Positions 23,951 through 32,198 of a DNA stretch of 50,647 bases are shown here, one piece after another. The notes beneath the pieces are model-generated. The model worked only from the letters and a program-made list of their open reading frames with translations. It was not told the DNA's origin and did not search any database. Each line of letters begins with the position of its first letter. Positions within the stretch are counted from its first letter, which is position 1. Both the position numbers and the translations under genes were made by a program. The DNA is from Lachnospiraceae bacterium. Lineage in GTDB: Bacteria > Bacillota > Clostridia > Lachnospirales > Lachnospiraceae. The DNA lies in assembly GCA_021153185.1 (NCBI GenBank), contig JAGKTY010000016.1, positions 1 through 50,647 on the forward strand, read 5' to 3'.

Positions 23951-25913
23951 ATTCGTATTCACTTTTTTCGATGATGACACCATCCCTGTACGCCTGAAGC
24001 AGTGCCTCAAGCTGTTTGATGGATTCTCTCAGCTCAACACCGATGTCCGTATCCGCCACGTGCAGTCTCTCCGTTGCCGTCTCCACAACGATGGAATCCG
24101 AGAAAATATCACTTTCATTCCTGATGGCTGCCTCCATTGATTCAAACGGTTCATGACTGACAAGCCGCATTCCATGTGAATTGGCCACAAGTGTATATCC
24201 GGCAATGCCTGTTTTCCCCTGGTATGCTTTGCTGAAGCCCCCATCAATGACAAGAAGCTTTCCGTCACACTTAATCGGTGATTCGCCCTTCTTGCGCTCC
24301 ACCGGTACATGTCCGTTGACGATATGGCTCTTATCCGGATCAAGACCAAATGCCTCAAGTATTTTGTTGACAATCTCAACATTGTCATACAGACGGTAAT
24401 ATGCATTTTTCTTTTCTACGTGCGTCTCTTTATCCTCGATAAAATAGCGCTCAAACGTCGTCATTTTATCTTTGCCAAATACAGGGGAATTCGGACCTTC
24501 CCAGATATACCAGATGATATCCTCACCCTTTCGCTTCTCCTGGGAATGTTTGTCTCCGTAATAGCCCTTACGCGCATAGTGATCGAGGAAATCATAAAGC
24601 TCTTTTCCCTGATACTCCCTGCCGAAAAGCCTGACATTGATAAAGTTTCCGTCTTCATCCATCGGCACACAGCCATGATAGAGAAGGTTTGAATTGTGTA
24701 CCTTATACAGTCCGCCCTTTGAGAAGAGGAATTTGACATCCTTTTGCAGCTTTTCGCACTTGATAAATGCTTTGTGCAGACGTTCTACCACTTCTTCTTC
24801 CTCTTTGGTCAGTGCATAAGGACTTTGCGGGTCGACCGTCGGGAAATCAGTATCCTTCATATCGTATTCTTTGCCATATACCGTTATTTTGCCGGTCTCA
24901 AAGTTGATTTTATCAAGGAGCAGGCGATCTTCCATTCCAAACTCCGGATTGCGCATAATGACCTGTCCTTCGAGCTTAAACTGGATAATGGAAATTGCTT
25001 TGTGCATTTTCATATCCAATTCCAGATCCTTCGTATTGTAATCCGTATTGTATTTGATTGAAAATGCATCACAGTTCGTATCGGCATACTGTTCCAGCGC
25101 AAAGGTTGCAAGCGGAATGAGATTGATGCCATAGCCTTCTTCAAGCGTATCGAGATTGCCGTATCTGGCTGACATACGGATGACATTTGCCATACATGCT
25201 CTGCTGCCTGCTGCCGCGCCCATCCAGACAATATCGTGGTTTCCCCACTGTACATCTACGGAATGATAATGTCTGAGCGTATCCATAATGATATGCGGTC
25301 CCGGTCCTCTGTCATAAATGTCGCCGACGATATGCAGATGATCGACGACAAGTCTCTGAATCAGATTGCACAGCGCAATGATAAAGTCCGGTGCTTTGCC
25401 AATCCGGATGATTGTATGGACAATCTCATTGTAATAGTCCTCTTTGTTCTGCACCTCCGCCTTCTCTGTGATGAGCTCTTCAATGATATACGCAAAGTCC
25501 TTCGGAAGCGCTTTTCGCACCTTGGATCTTGTATACTTGGAAGAGACGTGCTTTGTAATCTGCACAAGGCGGTAAAGGGTGATCTTATACCAGTCTTCAA
25601 TATTGTCTTCTTCGTTCATCACGATATCCAGCTTTTCGTTTGGATAATAGATGAGCGTTGCAAGACTCTTTTTGTCCTTATTGGAAAGTGTATTTCCAAA
25701 TTCTTCATCAATTTTGCGTCTGACAGAACCGGAACCGTTTTTGAGCACATGGTTAAACTGTTCATACTCGCCATGCACGTCCGTGAGGAAATGCTCGGTT
25801 CCTTTTGGCAGGTTTAAAATTGACTGTAAGTTAATAATCTCTGTGCTGGCAGCCGCAATGGTCGGATATTGCTTTGCCAGAGATTTCAGATACTTCAGTT
25901 CCATGTTATCCAT
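23949..25913 (-). CDS. fbp: Fructose-1,6-bisphosphatase class III
   Basis: Hydrolyses fructose 1,6-bisphosphate to fructose 6-phosphate, the committed step of gluconeogenesis. A 654-residue metallophosphatase-type FBPase of the Firmicutes class III. Metal motifs LTDVHGEYE (~43-51), VGDIYDRGPGPH and WGNHDIVWMG are intact, and INGHVPVE-like HIVNGHVPVE follows near the C-terminus. Start: ATG at 25913 behind AGGGGATTATCTGTT; an in-frame ATG at 25904 is possible. It begins 17 nt after the dapB stop, with no terminator between, so it appears to be the third gene of the lysine-riboswitch transcript. Confidence 0.95.
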   Translation of the reverse strand: MDNMELKYLKSLAKQYPTIAAASTEIINLQSILNLPKGTEHFLTDVHGEYEQFNHVLKNGSGSVRRKIDEEFGNTLSNKDKKSLATLIYYPNEKLDIVMNEEDNIEDWYKITLYRLVQITKHVSSKYTRSKVRKALPKDFAYIIEELITEKAEVQNKEDYYNEIVHTIIRIGKAPDFIIALCNLIQRLVVDHLHIVGDIYDRGPGPHIIMDTLRHYHSVDVQWGNHDIVWMGAAAGSRACMANVIRMSARYGNLDTLEEGYGINLIPLATFALEQYADTNCDAFSIKYNTDYNTKDLELDMKMHKAISIIQFKLEGQVIMRNPEFGMEDRLLLDKINFETGKITVYGKEYDMKDTDFPTVDPQSPYALTKEEEEVVERLHKAFIKCEKLQKDVKFLFSKGGLYKVHNSNLLYHGCVPMDEDGNFINVRLFGREYQGKELYDFLDHYARKGYYGDKHSQEKRKGEDIIWYIWEGPNSPVFGKDKMTTFERYFIEDKETHVEKKNAYYRLYDNVEIVNKILEAFGLDPDKSHIVNGHVPVERKKGESPIKCDGKLLVIDGGFSKAYQGKTGIAGYTLVANSHGMRLVSHEPFESMEAAIRNESDIFSDSIVVETATERLHVADTDIGVELRESIKQLEALLQAYRDGVIIEKSEYE

Positions 25914-25930
25914 AACAGATAATCCCCTAA

Positions 25931-26692
25931 TTAACCGGCGTTAATGACATCACTCATCTCATAATGCGCTGCCGGTTTCCCCTTAATAAATTTTGCTGCC
26001 TGAATGGCACCTTTTCCAAACACACCCTTGCTGTATGCACTGTGTGAGAATGTGATCACCTCGTCGGTTCCTGCAAAAATCACATCGTGATCTCCGACAA
26101 TCGTACCGCCTCTGACTGCGGAAAGTCCGAGTTCCTTGCGGTCTCTTGCCTGCATGCGCTGGCTTCTGTCATATACGTACGTAAGCTTGCCATCTAAAGA
26201 CTCGTTTACCGCATCCGCAAGTGCCAGTGCAGTTCCGCTTGGTGCATCCTTCTTTAGGTTGTGGTGTTTTTCTACAATCTCGATATCAAAGCCTGCTTCC
26301 TCCAAAACCGGTGCGGCTTCACGAAGCAGTTTTATTAACAGGTTGATGCCCATTGACATATTGGCCGATTTGAGGATCGCAACCTGTTTGCTCGCCTCCT
26401 CAATCTGCGCGATTTGCTCTTTTGTATAGCCTGTTGTGCAAAGGACTGCAGGTACCTGTTTTTCAATTGCATACTGCAAAATGGCATCAAGACATGCCGG
26501 CGCAGAAAAATCAATAATGGCGTCTGCCTTGATTTCACACTCTGCAATGTTTGCAAAAACCGGGTATGTATTTTGGATACCCATATACGTATCGATTCCC
26601 GCAACGATTTCTGCCTCCTCGTCGGCAGCGACGAGACCTGTAATCATCTGTCCCATCTTACCGTTGCATCCGCTCATAATAATCTTTGTCAT
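25931..26692 (-). CDS. dapB: 4-hydroxy-tetrahydrodipicolinate reductase
   Basis: Second committed step of the diaminopimelate/lysine branch: NAD(P)H-dependent reduction of hydroxy-tetrahydrodipicolinate. A 253-residue protein with nucleotide-binding GCNGKMGQ near the N-terminus and the catalytic EKHHNLKKDAPSGTAL box. 18 nt behind dapA. Product feeds peptidoglycan (meso-DAP) and lysine. Confidence 0.97.
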   Translation of the reverse strand: MTKIIMSGCNGKMGQMITGLVAADEEAEIVAGIDTYMGIQNTYPVFANIAECEIKADAIIDFSAPACLDAILQYAIEKQVPAVLCTTGYTKEQIAQIEEASKQVAILKSANMSMGINLLIKLLREAAPVLEEAGFDIEIVEKHHNLKKDAPSGTALALADAVNESLDGKLTYVYDRSQRMQARDRKELGLSAVRGGTIVGDHDVIFAGTDEVITFSHSAYSKGVFGKGAIQAAKFIKGKPAAHYEMSDVINAG

Positions 26693-26710
26693 CTGTTTCT
26701 CCTACCGGAA

Positions 26711-27598
26711 TTATAAAATTCCAAACTCTTTCATTGCTTTTTCAAGACGTGCTGCATTTGCATCTTCCATATCCGTAAGTGGTCTTCTCATCGGACCGGC
26801 CTGTTTTCCCTGAAGGTTTAAGCCTTTTTTAACCGGAATCGGATTGACCTCGCAAAACAGTGCATGAATGAGATCAATTGCATCAAGCTGGATTTTGCGG
26901 CTGCCTGCTACATCCCCGTCAAAGAAACGCTGGCAGATGTCATGTGTCTGTCTTGGCGCAACGTTGGAAAGAACGCTGATGACACCTTTTCCGCCAAGGG
27001 AAAGAATCGGCACAATCTGGTCATCATTACCGCTGTAAACATCGACAGCGCCATCTGCAAGAGCCATCAGTGTTGCCACTTCTGAAAGATCGCCTGTTGC
27101 ATCTTTCACACCGACAATGTTTGGTACCTCTTTGCAAAGTCTGACAACCGTCTGTGGCTGAATCAAAACGCCGCCCGTTCTGCCCGGAATATTGTAAAGA
27201 ATCATCGGTACTTTAACTGACTCAGCAACGATTTTGAAATGCTCATACAAACCGTTCTGTGTACATTTGTTGTAATAAGGTGTCACAACTAAGATACCGT
27301 CAACACCAGCTTTTTCTGCCTCCTGTGAAAGATATACCGCTGTCTGTGTACAGTTTGATCCGGTACCGGCGATAACCGGAATACGGCCATTCACCTGTTT
27401 CACACAATATCTGATGACATCCAAATGTTCCTCATGTGAGAGTGTGGATGCCTCACCTGTCGTACCGCATACGATAATGGCATCTGTGCCACCTGCAATC
27501 TGATCTTCAATGATTGCTACAAATGCTTCGTAATTAACGCTTCCGTCCTCATGAAATGGTGTGACGATTGCAACACCTGCTCCTGTAAAAATTGCCAT
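26711..27598 (-). CDS. dapA: 4-hydroxy-tetrahydrodipicolinate synthase
   Basis: Condenses pyruvate with aspartate semialdehyde to start the diaminopimelate/lysine branch. A 295-residue class I aldolase barrel with GTTGEASTLS near 45-54, catalytic tyrosine in LYNIPGRTG and Schiff-base lysine in IVGVKDATGD. First gene behind a lysine riboswitch and its terminator (27617-27828). RBS AAGGAGG. Confidence 0.97.
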   Translation of the reverse strand: MAIFTGAGVAIVTPFHEDGSVNYEAFVAIIEDQIAGGTDAIIVCGTTGEASTLSHEEHLDVIRYCVKQVNGRIPVIAGTGSNCTQTAVYLSQEAEKAGVDGILVVTPYYNKCTQNGLYEHFKIVAESVKVPMILYNIPGRTGGVLIQPQTVVRLCKEVPNIVGVKDATGDLSEVATLMALADGAVDVYSGNDDQIVPILSLGGKGVISVLSNVAPRQTHDICQRFFDGDVAGSRKIQLDAIDLIHALFCEVNPIPVKKGLNLQGKQAGPMRRPLTDMEDANAARLEKAMKEFGIL

Positions 27599-27616
27599 AT
27601 AAACCTCCTTGAATCT

Positions 27617-27645
27617 AAAAAACGGGCTTCCCTATGGGTAGCCCG
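27617..27645 (-). terminator. Riboswitch-controlled terminator before dapA
   Basis: CGGGCT-T-CCC (27623-27632) pairs with GGG-T-AGCCCG (27636-27645), one T-T mismatch; the minus-strand RNA then has TTTTTT. It ends 19 nt before the dapA start codon. Lysine binding should favour this stem. Confidence 0.9.
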
Positions 27646-27828
27646 CGTTCCTTCAAACAACTGATAGCTCCCCATCTTGCGATGACAGTCATATGGCTGT
27701 TAACCATATGCCCAAGACTGACTTAAACAGGTAAATCAGCTTTCGGCGTACACCCCTTTTAGCTGCTCTCATCTGCCCCTGCGGCATCAAACAGCCTACT
27801 GATGAAATACGCGACCTCTATCTTTCCA
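27646..27828 (-). promoter_or_regulatory. Lysine riboswitch (L box)
   Basis: On the minus strand the leader holds GATAGAGGTCGCG (27822-27810) near its 5' end, the conserved AAAAGGGGTGTACGCCGAAAG (split here: AAGGGG then TACGCCGAAAG) in the middle, and GGGGAGCTATC (27672-27662 region) closing P1 against GATAG. These are the hallmarks of the lysine aptamer. Followed by the terminator at 27617-27645, it should switch off dapA-dapB (and probably fbp) when lysine is abundant. Confidence 0.93.
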
Positions 27829-27831
27829 ATA

Positions 27832-27851
27832 TAATCTGACCAATCAGATTA
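27832..27851. promoter_or_regulatory. Inverted repeat at the dapA transcription start
   Basis: TAATCTGA (27832-27839) and TCAGATTA (27844-27851) are perfect 8-bp arms around CCAA, just downstream of the -10 box and upstream of the aptamer. Could be an operator, or a 5' stem that stabilises the leader RNA. Confidence 0.45.
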
Positions 27852-27856
27852 TGGTA

Positions 27857-27885
27857 ATCATATCACTCTTTATACCATATGTCAA
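27857..27885 (-). promoter_or_regulatory. Promoter of dapA-dapB-fbp
   Basis: Minus strand TTGACA (27885-27880), 17-nt spacer, TATGAT (27862-27857): near-consensus. Start predicted near 27850. Confidence 0.85.
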
Positions 27886-27901
27886 CGTATGGCAAAAAGT
27901 G

Positions 27902-28399
27902 CTAAAATACCTTAAAATTGATCGGTTCGATTTTTGATACTTCGTCAGCCAGCACACACACTTCGTCACTGAGCTGAATTCCGGTCATGATCATTGTCGT
28001 ATCTTCCGGTTTGGCCTGTGTCAGCGCTTTGATATCCTCGACAGTGATAATGCCGACATCAATTAATCCAAGCACTTCGTCCAAAATGAGCAAATCGCAT
28101 CCGTCTGTCGTCAGCACCTTTTTGGCAAACATCAGTCCGTTTTTGATGTTCATGATTTCTTCCCGCTTTTCCTCGTCCGAAAGCTCAGCAAAGCTCTCCT
28201 TTGATTTTTCAAAACGGAAAAACTTAATCTCCGGCTCCAGCCGCTGCACGAACGCACTGTTGACAATGCGACTGTCCTTCATAAACTGCACGATTACGAC
28301 GGATTTGCCTTCACTTGCCGCATAGAGTGCCTCCCCCCATGCCGCAGGCGTTTTTCCGTGCCCGTCTCCTGTATAAATGTGTATTTTCCCTTGATTCAT
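27902..28399 (-). CDS. ATP:corrinoid adenosyltransferase (CobA/CobO/BtuR type)
   Basis: Transfers the adenosyl group of ATP to cob(I)alamin or cob(I)yrinic acid diamide, making coenzyme B12. A 165-residue P-loop protein starting MNQGKIHIYTGDGHGKTPAA; family members read GxGKGKTT, so the first lysine is His and the residue after Thr is Pro here, while the phosphate-binding Lys-Thr remains. VVIVQFMK and LLILDEVLGLIDVGII (Walker B region) are kept. ATG at 28399 follows AGAGGGATAAA; an upstream in-frame extension to 28492 lacks a ribosome site. No other cobalamin gene is in the window. Confidence 0.85.
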   Translation of the reverse strand: MNQGKIHIYTGDGHGKTPAAWGEALYAASEGKSVVIVQFMKDSRIVNSAFVQRLEPEIKFFRFEKSKESFAELSDEEKREEIMNIKNGLMFAKKVLTTDGCDLLILDEVLGLIDVGIITVEDIKALTQAKPEDTTMIMTGIQLSDEVCVLADEVSKIEPINFKVF

Positions 28400-28518
28400 T
28401 TTATCCCTCTTGTGTTTCAAAACAATCTTTCTTTGACGCTTTGGCACCCCGCCCGCGAAAGTGCCACCGCGATGCTTTCCTTTTTCCATCAAAGATTAGA
28501 ACAATATAGCACACTTCC

Positions 28519-29199
28519 CTACAAAATGCAAACGTCTTCATCAAATGAGCCGGAAACGGCCATATCTTCATTCTTTCTTTGGATTTCCAGCTTGCTGACA
28601 CTAATCTCGTACGCAACGCGCTTTTGCGATTCCTCATCGCTGACTTTTTTCATGTATTCCCTGCTCTGGATACGTCCCCAGATACGGCAGCGCTCCCCGA
28701 CTGCAAATCCGCTTGCAAACCTCGCATTTCTGCCCCAGCTGATACAAGGGATGTAATCGCTTTTTCCATACGGTCTGTTGACTGCAAGCAAAATATCCGC
28801 AATCTCCCTGCCAAGCGGTGTTTTCCTGTAAACAGGTTCTTTACAAATATAACCATCCAAGAAAATCTGGTTCGTTTTCTCATTTTCCTCGATTTCCTCA
28901 ATAAAACACAGTTCTCTGACAAATACAGATAAAACCAGCTTATTGCGGTGTTCTTCATGTCTGTTATAAGAACGGAACTGCCCGATTACATATAAATAAC
29001 GTCCTGTGTAATCTTCTCTCGGATCAATCAAACGCTCCGAAACCATCAGCGGAATGTAATCGGCCGAATCCGAAAGACGCGGCACCTTTAAATCCACCGT
29101 ATAAAATCCTTCTCCAAATACTTCGTGGCTGAACTTAAGCGGGCCTGCCACCTCTCCCATGATTGTCACTTGGTTGTTTTGTGTCATCTTATCTGTCAT
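28519..29199 (-). CDS. SSB-like protein with two OB-folds
   Basis: A 226-residue protein of the single-stranded DNA-binding protein type found in Clostridia. First OB-like half about 8-105 (NNQVTIMGEVAGPLKFSHE and on), second 107-200 (NQIFLDGYICKEPVYRKTPLGREIADILLAVNR), the second half carrying the clearer SSB pattern. The acidic end SFDEDVCIL is reminiscent of, but not the same as, the SSB DDDIPF tip. Probably DNA replication/repair; a paralogue of the main SSB. RBS AAGGAG, 7 nt to ATG. Confidence 0.75.
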   Translation of the reverse strand: MTDKMTQNNQVTIMGEVAGPLKFSHEVFGEGFYTVDLKVPRLSDSADYIPLMVSERLIDPREDYTGRYLYVIGQFRSYNRHEEHRNKLVLSVFVRELCFIEEIEENEKTNQIFLDGYICKEPVYRKTPLGREIADILLAVNRPYGKSDYIPCISWGRNARFASGFAVGERCRIWGRIQSREYMKKVSDEESQKRVAYEISVSKLEIQRKNEDMAVSGSFDEDVCIL

Positions 29200-29365
29200 A
29201 GCTAAACTCCTTTTTCTATATGTTTTTTGACTATTGCATTAAAATATATGCGTATTTTTCGTATGTATACGCGTTTTTGATAGGCAAATTTCACTAGGAT
29301 TTGTCCATTTTTTGCATAGACTTTCAAGAAAAGTCACATATCGTGATTTTTCACAAGTCTTGCGG

Positions 29366-29393
29366 TTGAATTTTGGTTAATGTGTGATATAAT
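29366..29393 (+). promoter_or_regulatory. Promoter of typA
   Basis: TTGAAT (29366-29371), 16-nt spacer, TATAAT (29388-29393); leader of about 60 nt before the typA ATG. The 258-bp gap back to the divergent SSB-like gene also holds short inverted repeats (GACTTT...AAAGTC near 29320-29336). Confidence 0.75.
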
Positions 29394-29457
29394 ACAGAGG
29401 TTTGGGAAATATGCTTATTATTCCCGGAAATGTAACTTAGAACCATTGGAGGTTTTT

Positions 29458-31302
29458 ATGAGAACAAAACGAGAAGATGTACGTAATGTTGCAATTATCG
29501 CCCATGTCGATCACGGCAAGACAACTTTGGTTGATGAGCTGTTAAAGCAAAGCGGTGTTTTCCGTGAAAACCAGGAAGTTGCAGAACGTGTTATGGACTC
29601 AAACGACATTGAGCGCGAGCGCGGCATCACCATCCTTTCTAAAAATACGGCTGTCATGTACAAAGACACCAAAATCAATATTATCGACACACCGGGACAT
29701 GCCGATTTCGGCGGCGAGGTGGAACGTGTCCTCAAAATGGTAAACGGTGTCATCCTTGTCGTTGATGCCTTTGAGGGCGCGATGCCTCAAACCAAATTCG
29801 TTCTCCGCAAAGCGCTTGAATTAAAGCTTCCTGTCGTTGTCTGCGTCAACAAAATCGACAGACCGGAAGCAAGATGTATGGAAGTTGTGGATGAAATTTT
29901 AGAGCTCTTTATTGATTTGGAAGCCGACGAAAGCCAGCTTGACTGCCCATTTGTCTACGCGTCCGCAAGAGACGGTATCGCCTCACTTGACCCTGACGAT
30001 CCGGGCACAGATATGACGCCTCTTTTCGAGACAATCCTGAATTACATTCCGGCACCGGAGGGTGACCCGGATGCCGGTACACAGGTGCTCATCAGCACCA
30101 TCGACTACAACGAGTACGTCGGCCGCATCGGTGTCGGAAAAGTGGATAACGGAACGATACGTGTCAATCAGGATGTGGTGCTTTGCAACCATCATGAGCC
30201 GGACAAACAGGTCAAGGTGAAGGTTTCAAAGCTGTATGAGTTTGATGGATTAAATAAAGTAGAAGTATCAGAAGCCGGAATAGGTTCGATTGTTGCCATC
30301 TCCGGTATTGCAGACATCCATATCGGAGATACGCTCTGTGCGCCGGATGAGATTGCGCCGATTCCATTCCAGAAAATTTCGGAGCCGACGATTGCCATTC
30401 ATTTCCTCGTCAATGATTCGCCGCTTGCAGGCCAGGAAGGAAAATATGTCACAAGCAGACATCTGCGTGACAGATTGTTCCGCGAATTGAATACAGACGT
30501 TTCTCTTCGCGTAGAGGAAACCGATAATATGGACAGCTTTAAGGTGTCCGGACGAGGGGAATTGCATCTTTCGGTGCTCATTGAAAATATGCGCCGCGAA
30601 GGCTATGAATTTGCGGTATCCAAAGCAGAAGTACTTTATAAAAAAGATGAAAATGGAAAACAGTTAGAACCGATGGAGCTTTGCTATGTCGATGTTCCGG
30701 ACGAATTTACAGGTACGGTCATTGAAAAGCTTTCGATGCGAAAGGGTGAGCTGCGCGGTATGAACCCGGCAACAGGCGGTTATACAAGACTCGAGTTTTC
30801 GATTCCGTCAAGAGGACTCATCGGGTATCGTGGCGACTTTTTGACCGACACAAAAGGAAACGGGATTCTCAATACGATTTTTGACGGCTACGGCCCTTAC
30901 AAGGGAGAAATCAGTTACCGTTCCAACGGCTCCCTCATCGCTTTTGAAGCAGGTGAAGCTATCACGTACGGTCTTTTTAATGCGCAGGAGCGCGGAACGC
31001 TCTTTATCGGACCGGGCACGAAGGTATACTCGGGCATGATTGTCGGTGAAACGGGACGTGCGGAAGATATCGAAATAAATGTGTGCAAAACCAAACACCT
31101 GACAAACACACGTACTTCCAGCTCCGATGAAGCACTCCGCCTGACACCGCCTAAGGTATTAAGTCTTGAACAGGCACTCGATTTTATTGATACTGATGAA
31201 CTTTTGGAGGTCACTCCGGAACATTTGCGAATCCGCAAAAAGATTTTGGACCCGACACTTCGGAAACGTGCCGGTATCAAAAAGAAACAAGTAAATGAAT
31301 AA
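29458..31302 (+). CDS. typA: Translational GTPase TypA/BipA
   Basis: A 614-residue ribosome-associated GTPase of the EF-G family, involved in 50S assembly and stress or cold adaptation. ATG at 29458 lies behind TTGGAGG. G1 AHVDHGKTT (15-23), switch ERERGITI, G3 DTPGHADFGGEVER, G4 NKIDRPEAR, then the EF-G-like domains and the TypA-specific C-terminal domain (SDEALRLTPPKVLSLEQALDFI). Full length and intact. Own promoter and terminator; convergent with yigZ. Confidence 0.97.
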   Translation: MRTKREDVRNVAIIAHVDHGKTTLVDELLKQSGVFRENQEVAERVMDSNDIERERGITILSKNTAVMYKDTKINIIDTPGHADFGGEVERVLKMVNGVILVVDAFEGAMPQTKFVLRKALELKLPVVVCVNKIDRPEARCMEVVDEILELFIDLEADESQLDCPFVYASARDGIASLDPDDPGTDMTPLFETILNYIPAPEGDPDAGTQVLISTIDYNEYVGRIGVGKVDNGTIRVNQDVVLCNHHEPDKQVKVKVSKLYEFDGLNKVEVSEAGIGSIVAISGIADIHIGDTLCAPDEIAPIPFQKISEPTIAIHFLVNDSPLAGQEGKYVTSRHLRDRLFRELNTDVSLRVEETDNMDSFKVSGRGELHLSVLIENMRREGYEFAVSKAEVLYKKDENGKQLEPMELCYVDVPDEFTGTVIEKLSMRKGELRGMNPATGGYTRLEFSIPSRGLIGYRGDFLTDTKGNGILNTIFDGYGPYKGEISYRSNGSLIAFEAGEAITYGLFNAQERGTLFIGPGTKVYSGMIVGETGRAEDIEINVCKTKHLTNTRTSSSDEALRLTPPKVLSLEQALDFIDTDELLEVTPEHLRIRKKILDPTLRKRAGIKKKQVNE

Positions 31303-31307
31303 TTGTG

Positions 31308-31339
31308 ATAAGCCGATTAGAAAATAATCGGCTTATTTT
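31308..31339 (+). terminator. Terminator of typA, overlapping the end of yigZ
   Basis: ATAAGCCGATTA (31308-31319) pairs with TAATCGGCTTAT (31325-31336) and is followed by TTTTC. The right arm encodes the last residues of the convergent yigZ gene, so the same bases serve both. Confidence 0.9.
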
Positions 31340-31967
31340 CATATATGCCATATAACACTTCTGACTTGTCTGCCACCATAATACGCCCACTGAAGCTTTC
31401 CGTCAACTGTTTTTCAAATGTTTCATAAGCGCTCTTATCCACAAGCACACAATATTTGACATCCGCCTCATACTGACAGGAAAGCTCGGTATAGCCATGT
31501 TGTCTGACGAGATACTGCATTTTTCCGACATCGGTGTAGCCAAGTGTTATGTTAACCGAATAACCCTTCCGCTTTTCAATCTGCCCCGCTTCCATAAGCC
31601 CGGCCTTGGTCGCCTGCGTATATGCGCGCACAAGCCCGCCGGTGCCAAGAAGGATTCCGCCAAAATAACGTGTCACAACAACAGCCGTGTTCGTCAGCCC
31701 CTCTCCCATAAGCACCTCAAGCATCGGTTTGCCGGCCGTTCCGGCAGGCTCCCCATCATCCGACGAATGCATAATCTGCCCTTCCTCTCCGAGGATATAG
31801 GCACTGCAGTTGTGTCTGGCATCCGGATATTTTTTCTTGACTTCTGCGATAAACTGCTCCGCGTCTTCTTTGGTTGATGCGCTGCAGACCGTCGCGATGA
31901 ACTTTGATTTTTTTTCTTCTATCTGCCCCTGTGCAGGCTTGTATACGGTTTTATAAACGTCCGCCAT
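31317..31967 (-). CDS. yigZ: YigZ/IMPACT family protein
   Basis: A 216-residue protein of the UPF0029/IMPACT family, starting MADVYKTVYKPAQGQIEEKK. The N-terminal domain carries KKYPDARHNCSAY and SSDDGEPAGTAGKPML, the family signature; a DUF1949-like C-terminal domain follows from ~135. The eukaryotic homologue modulates GCN1-GCN2 signalling; in bacteria a ribosome or RNA-related role is assumed but not settled. Its own promoter lies at 31998-32027. Confidence 0.92.
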   Translation of the reverse strand: MADVYKTVYKPAQGQIEEKKSKFIATVCSASTKEDAEQFIAEVKKKYPDARHNCSAYILGEEGQIMHSSDDGEPAGTAGKPMLEVLMGEGLTNTAVVVTRYFGGILLGTGGLVRAYTQATKAGLMEAGQIEKRKGYSVNITLGYTDVGKMQYLVRQHGYTELSCQYEADVKYCVLVDKSAYETFEKQLTESFSGRIMVADKSEVLYGIYENKPIIF

Positions 31968-31997
31968 TATTTTTCCTCACTCGTTTTGGATAAGGCT

Positions 31998-32027
31998 AGT
32001 ATAGCATTACTACAGCCACAAACACAA
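31998..32027 (-). promoter_or_regulatory. Promoter of yigZ
   Basis: Minus strand TTGTGT (32027-32022), 18-nt spacer, TATACT (32003-31998), about 30 nt before the gene. Confidence 0.5.
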
Positions 32028-32102
32028 GCAGGGGCTGTATATTTTTCTTCCATCTGCGTATGCTACCCCATAAGAACCCCATAAGGACTCTACCCGGCAT
32101 AC

Positions 32103-32131
32103 TTGTATTTACATATATTATTTGATATAAT
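32103..32131 (+). promoter_or_regulatory. Promoter of the penicillin-binding protein gene
   Basis: TTGTAT (32103-32108), 17-nt spacer, TATAAT (32126-32131), about 60 nt before the ATG at 32199. Confidence 0.65.
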
Positions 32132-32198
32132 TTGGATTGGAGTATGCTTTTTTACTCTGAGTCCGAAAACGGATTCTTGAATAATTGGAGGCAATCAT

